DNA from: Caldifarciminota bacterium
GTDB taxonomy: Bacteria > SDB-A
Direction of reading: 5' to 3'
DNA length: 44,182 nucleotides
NCBI GenBank assembly: GCA_016929715.1
Contig: JAFGIG010000101.1
Span: forward strand, 1 to 44,182
The translations under genes were made by a program, and so were the position numbers. The notes under the pieces were generated by a model, which had not been told where the DNA came from, ran no database searches, and saw only the letters and a list, made by a program, of their open reading frames with translations. This document shows positions 1 to 7,852 of this stretch, piece after piece; position 1 is the first letter of the stretch, and the number at the start of each line of letters is the position of its first letter.

Positions 1-9
1 AATTGTCAA

Positions 10-83
10 TGGGCCCGGTAGGACTCGAACCTACGACCACCTGATTATGAGTCAGATGCTCTAACCGACTGAGCTACGGACCC
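10..83 (-). tRNA. tRNA with CAU anticodon (elongator Met or Ile2)
   Basis: The minus strand folds into a complete cloverleaf. The 7-bp acceptor stem GGGTCCG/CGGGCCC has one G-U pair, the D arm has AGCTCAG, the anticodon loop is CTCATAA, and the T arm has GGTTCGAGTCC. The discriminator base is A and CCA is not encoded. A CAU anticodon fits elongator tRNA-Met or the lysidine-modified tRNA-Ile2. The GGTCGTAGG variable/T-arm stretch resembles several Ile2 tRNAs I remember, but sequence alone does not settle it. Confidence 0.93.
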
Positions 84-196
84 AAGTTCGTCTAATTTTA
101 CAGGATTGAAAATCCGTGTCAAGAAAAAATGAACTAACCCCTTGTCGGACGCCGGCTGATTTGATAAATTACATAACTATAATTCGCGGAGGAGCA

Positions 197-1036
197 ATGC
201 CGGAAAGATATCTTATAAGAGAATGCAGAAAAGAAGATATGCCCTTTATATCAGACATATCAAAAAACACTTGGGACGGATACGATTTTCTCGAAGATGT
301 TTTCGAAGAATGGCTCGAAGACGGGAATTTTTGGGTTCTCGAACACAAAGGCTCGGTAATAGGAACTGTCAAGATATCTCTCTATCCCTGCAAAACCGCA
401 TGGCTCGAGGGACTCAGAGTTCATAAAAATTTTCAAAAGCACGGTTTCGGAAGAGTTTTATACGATTTCACTGCGAAAAAAACCGCTGAGCTCATCGAAA
501 GCGGAAAAGCCCAAAACGCCGAATTTGCAACTTATTACCTCAACGAAGAATCTCTTTCCCTCTCCACGAGAGACGGCTTCGACAGAGCCGAAACTTTCAC
601 CTCTCTGTCAGCTAAGTCTCAAAATTTCAAATCCTGCCCTGAAAATCAAATAAAACTTTCCCATGATTTCGAGTATTTCACTGAAAATTGCTCATACAAA
701 AAATACATACCCGTGGGATGGGAGTTCGTAAAAAAATGTTCCGATACACCGCTGTGGCTTAGAAAAAAAACCTTTCTCTACGATTTCGGCGGAAAATTTT
801 TCATTCAGCCCAGACGCGCGTTCAAGGATATTTTTACTCCTCTTGAACCCTCAAAAGAATATGTCCTCGGACTCATTCCGGCTATTGCCGAAAGAGCATT
901 AAAGTCAGAAGAAGAATACATGAGCGTCATGGTCCCATCTTACTCGAAAGAATTGCTCGAAACCCTGAGAAAAGAAGGTTTCAACACATGGGAGGAAGGA
1001 AGAGAAGGGGATGTGCTTGTGATGAGAAAACACTGA
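197..1036 (+). CDS. GNAT-family N-acetyltransferase, two-domain
   Basis: A 279-residue protein. The N-terminal half is a GNAT fold with the acetyl-CoA pyrophosphate-binding stretch NFQKHGFGRVLYDF. A weaker, possibly GNAT-like second half follows (roughly residues 145-279). The ATG at 197 is preferred to upstream in-frame codons because GCGGAGGAG lies just before it and the GNAT domain begins at once. The acceptor substrate cannot be told; small-molecule or protein N-acetylation are both possible. It is convergent with the dehydratase gene, whose stop is two bases away, so there is no room for a separate terminator. Confidence 0.82.
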   Translation: MPERYLIRECRKEDMPFISDISKNTWDGYDFLEDVFEEWLEDGNFWVLEHKGSVIGTVKISLYPCKTAWLEGLRVHKNFQKHGFGRVLYDFTAKKTAELIESGKAQNAEFATYYLNEESLSLSTRDGFDRAETFTSLSAKSQNFKSCPENQIKLSHDFEYFTENCSYKKYIPVGWEFVKKCSDTPLWLRKKTFLYDFGGKFFIQPRRAFKDIFTPLEPSKEYVLGLIPAIAERALKSEEEYMSVMVPSYSKELLETLRKEGFNTWEEGREGDVLVMRKH

Positions 1037-1038
1037 AT

Positions 1039-2043
1039 TCACCAGCCCGTTTCGTCAACAGGCGATTTTTTAGACACATTTTCCCACCAGAGACGGTTTT
1101 GTCTATACCATTTCACAGTCGCGGCCAACCCCTCGTCGAATCCTGTGACCGGCTGCCAGCCGAGTTCTTTCTTTATCTTAGAGCTGTCGAGAAGATACCT
1201 TCTGTCGTGTCCCGGCCTGTCTTCAACGTAAGACTTCAGGCTATCGGGTGCGGAAGTAATTTTCAGCAGAGCTCCGGCAATGTCTTCGACGCTTTTTTCT
1301 ATTGAACTCCCAACGTTGTAGGTCTGTCCGGGTCTGCCTTTTTCAAGAACCAAATCCACTGCATGGCAGTGATCTTCCACAAAAAGCCATTCTCTTTTAT
1401 TATGGCTGTTTTTATAGAGAGGAATTTTTTTACCCCTAAAAATATTTGTTAGAAAAAGCGGGATAAGCTTTTCGGGGAACTGGTAAGGGCCGTAATTGTT
1501 CGAGCAAACCGTTATGGTCGCGTTCAGCCCATAGACATTGTGATACGCCCTGACCGCGTGATCGGCGGAAGCTTTTGATGCGTTGTAAACAGTTCTCGGC
1601 CTGTATGGAGAGTTTTCCGAAAAAGGTTTCTCTTCGTCCAAATCCATGTCGCCGTAAACTTCGCAAGTGGAAATATGGTGAAATCTCGGGATATTCTCTT
1701 TTCTCGCGCACTCAAGAAGCGTCTGTGTTCCGATAACGTTTGTCCTGAAAAAAACGCCCGGATTTACGACGGAATAGCTGTTGTGGCTTTCCGCGGCGAA
1801 ATTGATTACCGCGTCGGGCCCGAACTTTTTTAAGGTTTCGCGGACTTTTTCAGCATCGCAGATGTCGCCCCTGACGAAACTGTAGTCAGAATCCGAATTC
1901 TCTATATCTTGAAGGTTTTGGATGTTTCCGGCATATGTCAAGAGGTCGTAGTTCAGGATTGAATCAGCGGGAAATTTTTTGAACCTGCATCTTATGTAGT
2001 TGGAGCCGATAAATCCGGCTCCTCCTGTGATAAAAAGCTTCAT
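1039..2043 (-). CDS. rfbB: dTDP-glucose 4,6-dehydratase-like SDR protein
   Basis: A 334-residue extended short-chain dehydrogenase. It has the NAD-binding GGAGFIGSNY at the N-terminus, the family stretch NFAAESH, the catalytic Y153-x3-K157 (YNASK) and the C-terminal RPGHDRRYLLD typical of RmlB. The family converts dTDP-glucose to dTDP-4-keto-6-deoxyglucose for deoxysugar synthesis. The usual active-site T-D-E is T126-C127-E128 here. The ATG at 2043 follows GAGGAGACG and overlaps the upstream stop as ATGA, so it is translationally coupled to the degenerate transglutaminase gene. No rmlA, rmlC or rmlD lies beside it, so the exact nucleotide sugar is uncertain. Confidence 0.85.
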   Translation of the reverse strand: MKLFITGGAGFIGSNYIRCRFKKFPADSILNYDLLTYAGNIQNLQDIENSDSDYSFVRGDICDAEKVRETLKKFGPDAVINFAAESHNSYSVVNPGVFFRTNVIGTQTLLECARKENIPRFHHISTCEVYGDMDLDEEKPFSENSPYRPRTVYNASKASADHAVRAYHNVYGLNATITVCSNNYGPYQFPEKLIPLFLTNIFRGKKIPLYKNSHNKREWLFVEDHCHAVDLVLEKGRPGQTYNVGSSIEKSVEDIAGALLKITSAPDSLKSYVEDRPGHDRRYLLDSSKIKKELGWQPVTGFDEGLAATVKWYRQNRLWWENVSKKSPVDETGW

Positions 2044-3413
2044 CTCGTCTCCTCTTCCAAAGATAACATCCATTTCCTCACTTTTTTACCGATTCCTGGG
2101 TCATATCCTTCAAAGACAATGCTTTTTTCAGCACACGAATCAAGGCAGATAACCGCGGGATATTCCAGAGGAGGGTCCCAGAGATTTTTTAAGCTTTCAG
2201 ACTCAAGACATAAAAAGATTTCAGAATCCTGCCCGTATATCAATATTTCGGGACAATCCTCAAAAATACCGGCGAGCATTCTAAGTGTGGGTTCCGAACC
2301 TTTCTCTCCTGAGATTACGGCGCACGGAGTCTCTAAACCGAGATCAGCAAGAATGGCAAAAACACTCTCAGGCAGTTTTCTCGGGATCGAAAACAAAAAC
2401 TCGGGCGCACTCGGCGTTATTTCGGTTTTTTCGCCGTTTTTCACCGAAAAAGAGAACATCTCGACAGACGAGGAGCCTTCTTCATCCCTACAGCCCGCGA
2501 CAAAAATATAATCTCCCTCACCGAGAGACGCTTCGAAATATTCATCTTCTTCACCGGGAAAATCGAAATAATCGAGGGGTTTTAAGCTCCCGTTGCAGAA
2601 TAAGTTCAAAGAATAATCCGTTTCACCGTCTTTAAGGTGAATGTGATTGATTACGAAGGTCCCGCAGTGAGCATATTTCTCCGTAAGTATTTCAAAGCCT
2701 GCCGCCCCAAAGGCGTAGACAATACTCACTCCGTGCTCTCGTCCGGGAAGGCTGAAATCTCCTGATAGATCAGCCGCCCATGGATAAAAAGGGACCCATG
2801 AGGAACCGTCGAATATCTCAATCCATTCGCAGGGCTCAAAACTTTTAGTCCCCGACGGGAGAAAGACCAAGCGTGAAGGAAATCCAAGAGACCTCAACGC
2901 CGCGGCGATGAATATAATTTTTTCCATTTTGGTCGCTTCTCGGCTTTCGAATATCCGCAGGACAGACCTGCCCGGGCCGAGAAGAGACATGGGTTCCTCT
3001 TTTATGTGTCTATCCGACCAACTGTTTAAGGAGCAAGCCGTCATAATCGGAGATTCAAAAGATATATTCCAAAAAAAATCTTTGAGGAGGGGTTTGTAAA
3101 GAGAAGGAGGTTCATAAAGTATCCTGTAATCGAGAAGGTATTTGAGAAAAATTGAGTCGGGAATGCTTTTTTCCGTCAGATACGGCAGAGAATGATCTAA
3201 ATTTTTCATAAAGAGAGCTGAATCGAATTCCAGAAGGTCTATAGTCCCGAGTATTGCTATCAGCTCGAGGGCTTTTTCCTTTTTAATGCCGTCTTCAATT
3301 AGATTCACTGTTGATTCTATAAGATGGGATTTTTTCCCGGCGTTTTCGAGTATTTCAGGGCTGAGAATACTTCCTGACAACGCGAAGCAGAAAAAAAAAG
3401 TTATGGTCGTCAT
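2040..3413 (-). CDS. secreted transglutaminase-like protein lacking the catalytic triad
   Basis: A 457-residue protein with a short N-terminal signal-like segment (TFFFCFALSGSI). Residues about 145-212 align by eye with the transglutaminase core of the gene just upstream: ALRSLGFPSRLV matches ICRTFGIPARQA. All three catalytic positions differ: Cys becomes K162, His becomes C195 and Asp becomes Y210. It should therefore be catalytically dead and may bind peptide or act as a partner of the intact paralogue. The C-terminal 240 residues are acidic, without a domain I recognise. ATGA overlaps join it to genes on both sides. Confidence 0.72.
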   Translation of the reverse strand: MTTITFFFCFALSGSILSPEILENAGKKSHLIESTVNLIEDGIKKEKALELIAILGTIDLLEFDSALFMKNLDHSLPYLTEKSIPDSIFLKYLLDYRILYEPPSLYKPLLKDFFWNISFESPIMTACSLNSWSDRHIKEEPMSLLGPGRSVLRIFESREATKMEKIIFIAAALRSLGFPSRLVFLPSGTKSFEPCEWIEIFDGSSWVPFYPWAADLSGDFSLPGREHGVSIVYAFGAAGFEILTEKYAHCGTFVINHIHLKDGETDYSLNLFCNGSLKPLDYFDFPGEEDEYFEASLGEGDYIFVAGCRDEEGSSSVEMFSFSVKNGEKTEITPSAPEFLFSIPRKLPESVFAILADLGLETPCAVISGEKGSEPTLRMLAGIFEDCPEILIYGQDSEIFLCLESESLKNLWDPPLEYPAVICLDSCAEKSIVFEGYDPGIGKKVRKWMLSLEEETR

Positions 3414-4471
3414 CGAACCCTCATGTAAAACAAGGTGTCAGGGTACATGTATTCTTTCAGAGAAAGAGAACAGACCAGGGTATCGTCTTTGAGCGGCTCA
3501 AATACGCCGAAAGCCTTTTTCCCGTCTTTTTCAGCCAAAGCAAAAACGCTGACAATGCCGCAGGTCAGATATACCTTCCCGTCTTCTCCTGTTTTCAGCC
3601 AAATCAATTCCCTCAATGCTCCCCAGTTGTATGCGTAAATCGACACTTTTGAAAACTCAACGGGCACATCGCCGTCTGTCACGTAAAATGCCAATGTCCC
3701 GGCAGGGGCATAAGCGCCTGTCCTGTTTATTAGGGAAGCATCCGAAAAAATCCTCACAACTTCTTCCCCTTCAGGCTTCCCCGGAGCTATGGCGAGTATC
3801 AGAGCTGTTTTTTGCAGATATTCAGTGAACCATGTCCTGTCCAGGACTGCGCCTTCGTCTATGTAGTGCCAATCTCCACCGATATAAACCTCAGTCCATG
3901 CGTGATTGTTGTCTGTGAATGACCAGTAAGGAACATAAGCCTGTCTTGCAGGGATTCCGAATGTTCTGCATATAGACGCTGAAAAAATCATGAGTTCTTC
4001 ACATCTTCCGAACCCTGAATAATAAGTCTCCAAAGGTCCCTGATCCCTTCTCGAAGTCTGTCTGAATTTCAATACGGACGAAGTCCACCTGAAAATCCTC
4101 TCGACTGCCTCTCGGGTGTCAGAACAGCTATCGAGACTGTCTGCGAGGATATTGAAGAAAAAAGGCCTGTAGTCTTCGAGCGGTTCCTGTGAAAACCTCG
4201 GATAAAGAACGTATCTTCTGCGTATATCTTCAGGAAGATTTTCCGCCCATAAAAACCTTCGATAACTTCTGGCAGGATATATAGCGGAATTAAAGACCGC
4301 CAGGCTCTCCTGAGGGTTCAAATTTTTCTCGAAAATGTTATCGAATATCCATTGGGCGTCTTCGGATACATCCTTTGCAAACCCTGCAGGTTCAAAAAAG
4401 ACCGCAGAAGTAAAAAAGACGAAAAAAACAAATCCGAAAAATTTACCCTTATTTTTCAGAACTGATACCAC
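3410..4471 (-). CDS. secreted transglutaminase-core protein (intact triad)
   Basis: A 353-residue protein with an N-terminal hydrophobic signal segment (FFGFVFFVFFTSAVFF). Its transglutaminase/protease-like core has C157 in GRCEELM, H190 in NNHAWTEVY and D205 in WHYIDEG, a complete Cys-His-Asp triad. Such domains cleave or cross-link peptides and amides outside the cytoplasm; the substrate here is unknown. The start is GTG, overlapping the barrel gene by 16 bases, and I see no good ribosome binding site, so coupling to the upstream gene is likely. The stop overlaps the next gene as ATGA. Confidence 0.8.
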   Translation of the reverse strand: MVSVLKNKGKFFGFVFFVFFTSAVFFEPAGFAKDVSEDAQWIFDNIFEKNLNPQESLAVFNSAIYPARSYRRFLWAENLPEDIRRRYVLYPRFSQEPLEDYRPFFFNILADSLDSCSDTREAVERIFRWTSSVLKFRQTSRRDQGPLETYYSGFGRCEELMIFSASICRTFGIPARQAYVPYWSFTDNNHAWTEVYIGGDWHYIDEGAVLDRTWFTEYLQKTALILAIAPGKPEGEEVVRIFSDASLINRTGAYAPAGTLAFYVTDGDVPVEFSKVSIYAYNWGALRELIWLKTGEDGKVYLTCGIVSVFALAEKDGKKAFGVFEPLKDDTLVCSLSLKEYMYPDTLFYMRVR

Positions 4472-5802
4472 GCGGTCAATTTAGTGACGACGACGAAAGT
4501 TTTGTCTCCTGATATGTAATAAGGGACGTGATAGAGAATTAAATCATCTATTGTGAAGTTGATTTTCAGGTCCTCGAAAATTGTTATCTCTCCTCCGAGC
4601 TCGAAAGAAATGTCGCTTTCGTATCTCGACCTTTTTTCTTCCGCCTTTCTGACAACGTAAGAACCGCTTTCGAAGAAGACGTTGGATCTTTCTACTGTCT
4701 CAGAAACCCTTTTTAAGGAATAATCTACGGAAGCATGAGCTGAAAGCCATTTCCATATCAGAAAATTCGCAGATACGTATATCTGCGGGAATGTGAATTC
4801 GTCTATGGCAGCCTTGCCGGGCAGAGCCCTTCTGATTGTGTCGGAGGCTATCCCCGTGAAAACAGTGTCGACTGTGAAATCGTTCATCGTCTTTGAATAG
4901 AGAATGTTGACGCCTACGCTGAAAGAATTCGGTATCCCCATGTCGTCGAATGCCGCGCCGGCGGTTATGGAATATTTTTTCCTGTCGTTCTCGGGATTGA
5001 CGGCCATGCCGAGTTCTCGTGCTGAAAATCCCTCTCTTCCCGCGTCATAGCTGAAAGAAAGACTCGGAAAAGTGAAATACCTGTATTGGTCTATCCAATT
5101 CTTAAACTGGAAATTGACATTCGCATTGTAGTAGGAGTTTTCCGTTTCAACAAAACTTGTGTCCATTAAAGTGTCTATTATCCTGAAATCTGAATTCCAG
5201 GACAGATAGTCAAAACCGGCAGTGAAATAAATCTTTTTGTTGTCCAGCCCTGCTATAGCGCCGAAAGTATTGGAGTTGGGTTCGGCTTTTATACTGCTCT
5301 GAGTTAAAAAATAATCGTATTCGCTTTCCTTTGAAAACGATCCGGCGTGGATATTTATTCCCGCGCCTCCTCCGAACATCTTTCTGGATATTATAAAATC
5401 GGCAAGATAAGACGGAGGTTTCATCGAATCGAGCATATAAGGCAGGATGTCCGGTGACTGAGATATTCTCGGTCTGAAATAAGTCGTGTCCAGAGGATAA
5501 CCGCCGATATATTGTTTTCTGTTCAATGCGATTCCCAAGTAATTGTCGGCAAGTCGATAATGGAAGAAACCCCATCTGTCAGTCCCCGGGAATCTCTCTC
5601 CAAAATCGATGCCTATGGCGTTTTTTTCTATAGCGGCATGATAGGTGTAGAGATAACCGGGATTATACCATGCCGTTGTTATCTCGCATCCCTCTACGCC
5701 CGAAAAACAGCCGAGACCGGGAATACATACACCGGCGGTAATGTATACGGGCAAAAGTATAAAAATAAGGGTTCCAGCGAGCATCGGAAAGCTAATTCTC
5801 AT
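4456..5802 (-). CDS. outer-membrane beta-barrel protein (FadL/PorV-like)
   Basis: A 448-residue protein with an N-terminal signal peptide (PMLAGTLIFILLPVYITAG). The near-N-terminal AWYNPGYL resembles the NPA motif of FadL/PorV-type barrels. Many alternating-hydrophobicity strands follow, and the chain ends on phenylalanine (AWYQF), the usual terminal outer-membrane insertion signal. FadL relatives move hydrophobic compounds and PorV-type proteins serve type IX secretion; neither role can be assigned here. The ATG at 5802 follows AGAGGT. It heads the four-gene leftward unit with the transglutaminases and the dehydratase. Confidence 0.68.
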   Translation of the reverse strand: MRISFPMLAGTLIFILLPVYITAGVCIPGLGCFSGVEGCEITTAWYNPGYLYTYHAAIEKNAIGIDFGERFPGTDRWGFFHYRLADNYLGIALNRKQYIGGYPLDTTYFRPRISQSPDILPYMLDSMKPPSYLADFIISRKMFGGGAGINIHAGSFSKESEYDYFLTQSSIKAEPNSNTFGAIAGLDNKKIYFTAGFDYLSWNSDFRIIDTLMDTSFVETENSYYNANVNFQFKNWIDQYRYFTFPSLSFSYDAGREGFSARELGMAVNPENDRKKYSITAGAAFDDMGIPNSFSVGVNILYSKTMNDFTVDTVFTGIASDTIRRALPGKAAIDEFTFPQIYVSANFLIWKWLSAHASVDYSLKRVSETVERSNVFFESGSYVVRKAEEKRSRYESDISFELGGEITIFEDLKINFTIDDLILYHVPYYISGDKTFVVVTKLTAWYQF

Positions 5803-5833
5803 TTTCTACCTCTTTTTGTTTTGGCGATTGAAT

Positions 5834-5862
5834 TTGCATTGCCGAGTGTTTTGTTATATAGT
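5834..5862 (+). promoter_or_regulatory. candidate sigma70-type promoter for gatE
   Basis: TTGCAT at 5834-5839 and TATAGT at 5857-5862 are separated by 17 bases. This would put transcription start near 5869, about 20 bases before the gatE ATG. No Shine-Dalgarno precedes that ATG, so the leader would be short and weakly initiated. An alternative -10, TATACT at 5872-5877, would make the message nearly leaderless. Confidence 0.45.
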
Positions 5863-5890
5863 CTGAAATCCTATACTAACAGTAATATTT

Positions 5891-7852
5891 ATGCAAGATT
5901 ATTTCGATCGTGAAAAAAACATAGAAAAGACGAGAAATCTCGTCGGTTTTGTCCCTTTTCAAAAGGCGTCCGGAGATCTTTATTCTTCTCTCGGTTTCAA
6001 ATGCGGGCTCGAAGTTCATCAGCAGCTTTTGACAGCAAAAAAGCTTTTCTGCCGCTGTCCGGCGGGATTGTATTTTCAACCCGATGATTTTGAAGCTGAA
6101 GTAATCAGACACATGCGGCCGACACTTAGCGAGCTCGGAGAGTATGACGGAACAGCCCTCATGGAATTCAAGACAAAAAAAAGGGTAATATACAGGATAA
6201 GGAAAGAGACAACATGCACATACGAGATAGACGACACTCCGCCTTTCAAGGTCAACCTTGAAGCGCTCGACATAGCTGCGGAAATAGCCTGCCTCCTCAA
6301 GACAAACATCGTCGGAGAACTGCACATAACGAGAAAACAGTATCTCGACGGAAGCATACCTACTGGTTTTCAGAGAACAGCCATAGTCGGCATAGAAGGC
6401 AGTATCCCCCTCAAAAACAAAGAAGTGAGAATAATACAGCTCAGTCTCGAAGAGGACTCCTGCAGAGAGGTTTCCGATTTCAGACACGACAGGATATTCA
6501 CTACCGACAGACTCGGAATGCCGCTAGTTGAAACCGTCACCTATCCCGACCTTCTGAATCCTCTCGAAGTCGTCGAAGCAGGGCAGTATATAAGGTTTCT
6601 CACGAGAAGCACAGGCAGGGTCAGAACAGGCATAGGCGCGACGAGACAGGACGTCAACGTCAGCATAACCGGCGGAACAAGAGTCGAACTCAAAGGTGTG
6701 CCTAAAATCAGCCTCTTCCCCTGGCTTGTCCACAACGAAGCATTCAGGCAGAAAGCTCTTCTCGAGATAAGAAAAATTCTTCTTGAAAAATTCAAAGGAA
6801 AAGAAACATGGCGACTGACTTCATGCAATTTCGATCCTGAACGCCTCAACCTTCCGCGTTCTCACACAAGGGCATACGGGAAAGAACCTCTTTCAGCCCG
6901 CGCAGTCCGCCTTCCCGGATTTGAAGGAATGCTTTCATTTTTCACTTCACCCGGAAAATCTTTTTCAGATGAATTGAGCGACAGGCTTAAAGTCGTCGCT
7001 GGACTCGAAAAACCCAATATTATGCATTCTGAAGACGGAGTATTCTGCGAAAACAAAGACGCTAAAGATTTTCTCCTGTCTAAACTCGGCTCTAAAAAAG
7101 GCGACGCTTTACTCGTCTTCTGGGGTCCTGAAGAGGACATGGAAACCGCCCTTGAAACCATAGACGAGAGATGCCTGCTTCTTTTCGACGGAATCCCGAA
7201 CGAGACGAGGAAAGGGCTCCCCGACGGAACAACCATATTTGAAAGAGTCCTCCCGGGACCGGACAGGATGTATCCGGATACTGATTCGGCTCCTATCCCC
7301 ATAGAGAGGTCCTACGTCGAAAAAATCGAATCTAATCTGCCGGTATCAGTCAATGAAAGGTTCTCTCAGCTCGATGCATGGGGCGCTCCGCAAGACGTCA
7401 GGACATACATACTCAGGAAAAATCTCATGCCGCTTCTCCAGAAGCTCAACCTAACCTACGGCGCGGACCCGAAATTCCTTTCCTGCCTTTCGGGACATTA
7501 TATAAAAAATCTCGAAGGAAAATCCGGCAAAAACTTTCCTTGGCTCAGGCTATTTGAAATTTTCGAATACATGGAATCAGAGTCAGTCGAATTTGAAAAA
7601 ATCAGGGACGTCGCCAAAATTCTCATTGAAAACCCGAACATGGAAATTGACTCGCTGTTCAGCCTCGCGGGATTTGTCAAAAGACAAAGAGATGAAGTAT
7701 TGTCAATGATACCCGAACTGAGAAAGAATTTTTCGAGAATAAGAAAATCTGAAAAAGAAGACGCTGAAAAGAGATGGCTCATGGGAAAATTAAAAAGCTT
7801 CGCGCTTGGAAACATTCCTCTCGGAGAACTTTACGGGGAGATAATACTTTGA
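5891..7852 (+). CDS. gatE: archaeal-type Glu-tRNA(Gln) amidotransferase subunit E
   Basis: With GatD this subunit converts Glu-tRNA(Gln) to Gln-tRNA(Gln) using amide nitrogen and ATP. GatE binds the tRNA and activates the glutamate. Visible are the GatB/E signature GLEVHQQL at 39-46, a Cys pair FCRC at 53-56, LEEDSCR, and the segment specific to GatE rather than GatB: GIPNETRKGLPDGTT followed by RMYPDTDSAPIPI, in the AspRS-like insert. A helical YqeY-like tail ends the protein. At 653 residues it has about 30 more at the N-terminus than I expect for the family. The ATG lacks a ribosome binding site, so the true start may be later. GatDE is described as archaeal; here it sits among bacterial genes. 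Confidence 0.93.
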   Translation: MQDYFDREKNIEKTRNLVGFVPFQKASGDLYSSLGFKCGLEVHQQLLTAKKLFCRCPAGLYFQPDDFEAEVIRHMRPTLSELGEYDGTALMEFKTKKRVIYRIRKETTCTYEIDDTPPFKVNLEALDIAAEIACLLKTNIVGELHITRKQYLDGSIPTGFQRTAIVGIEGSIPLKNKEVRIIQLSLEEDSCREVSDFRHDRIFTTDRLGMPLVETVTYPDLLNPLEVVEAGQYIRFLTRSTGRVRTGIGATRQDVNVSITGGTRVELKGVPKISLFPWLVHNEAFRQKALLEIRKILLEKFKGKETWRLTSCNFDPERLNLPRSHTRAYGKEPLSARAVRLPGFEGMLSFFTSPGKSFSDELSDRLKVVAGLEKPNIMHSEDGVFCENKDAKDFLLSKLGSKKGDALLVFWGPEEDMETALETIDERCLLLFDGIPNETRKGLPDGTTIFERVLPGPDRMYPDTDSAPIPIERSYVEKIESNLPVSVNERFSQLDAWGAPQDVRTYILRKNLMPLLQKLNLTYGADPKFLSCLSGHYIKNLEGKSGKNFPWLRLFEIFEYMESESVEFEKIRDVAKILIENPNMEIDSLFSLAGFVKRQRDEVLSMIPELRKNFSRIRKSEKEDAEKRWLMGKLKSFALGNIPLGELYGEIIL

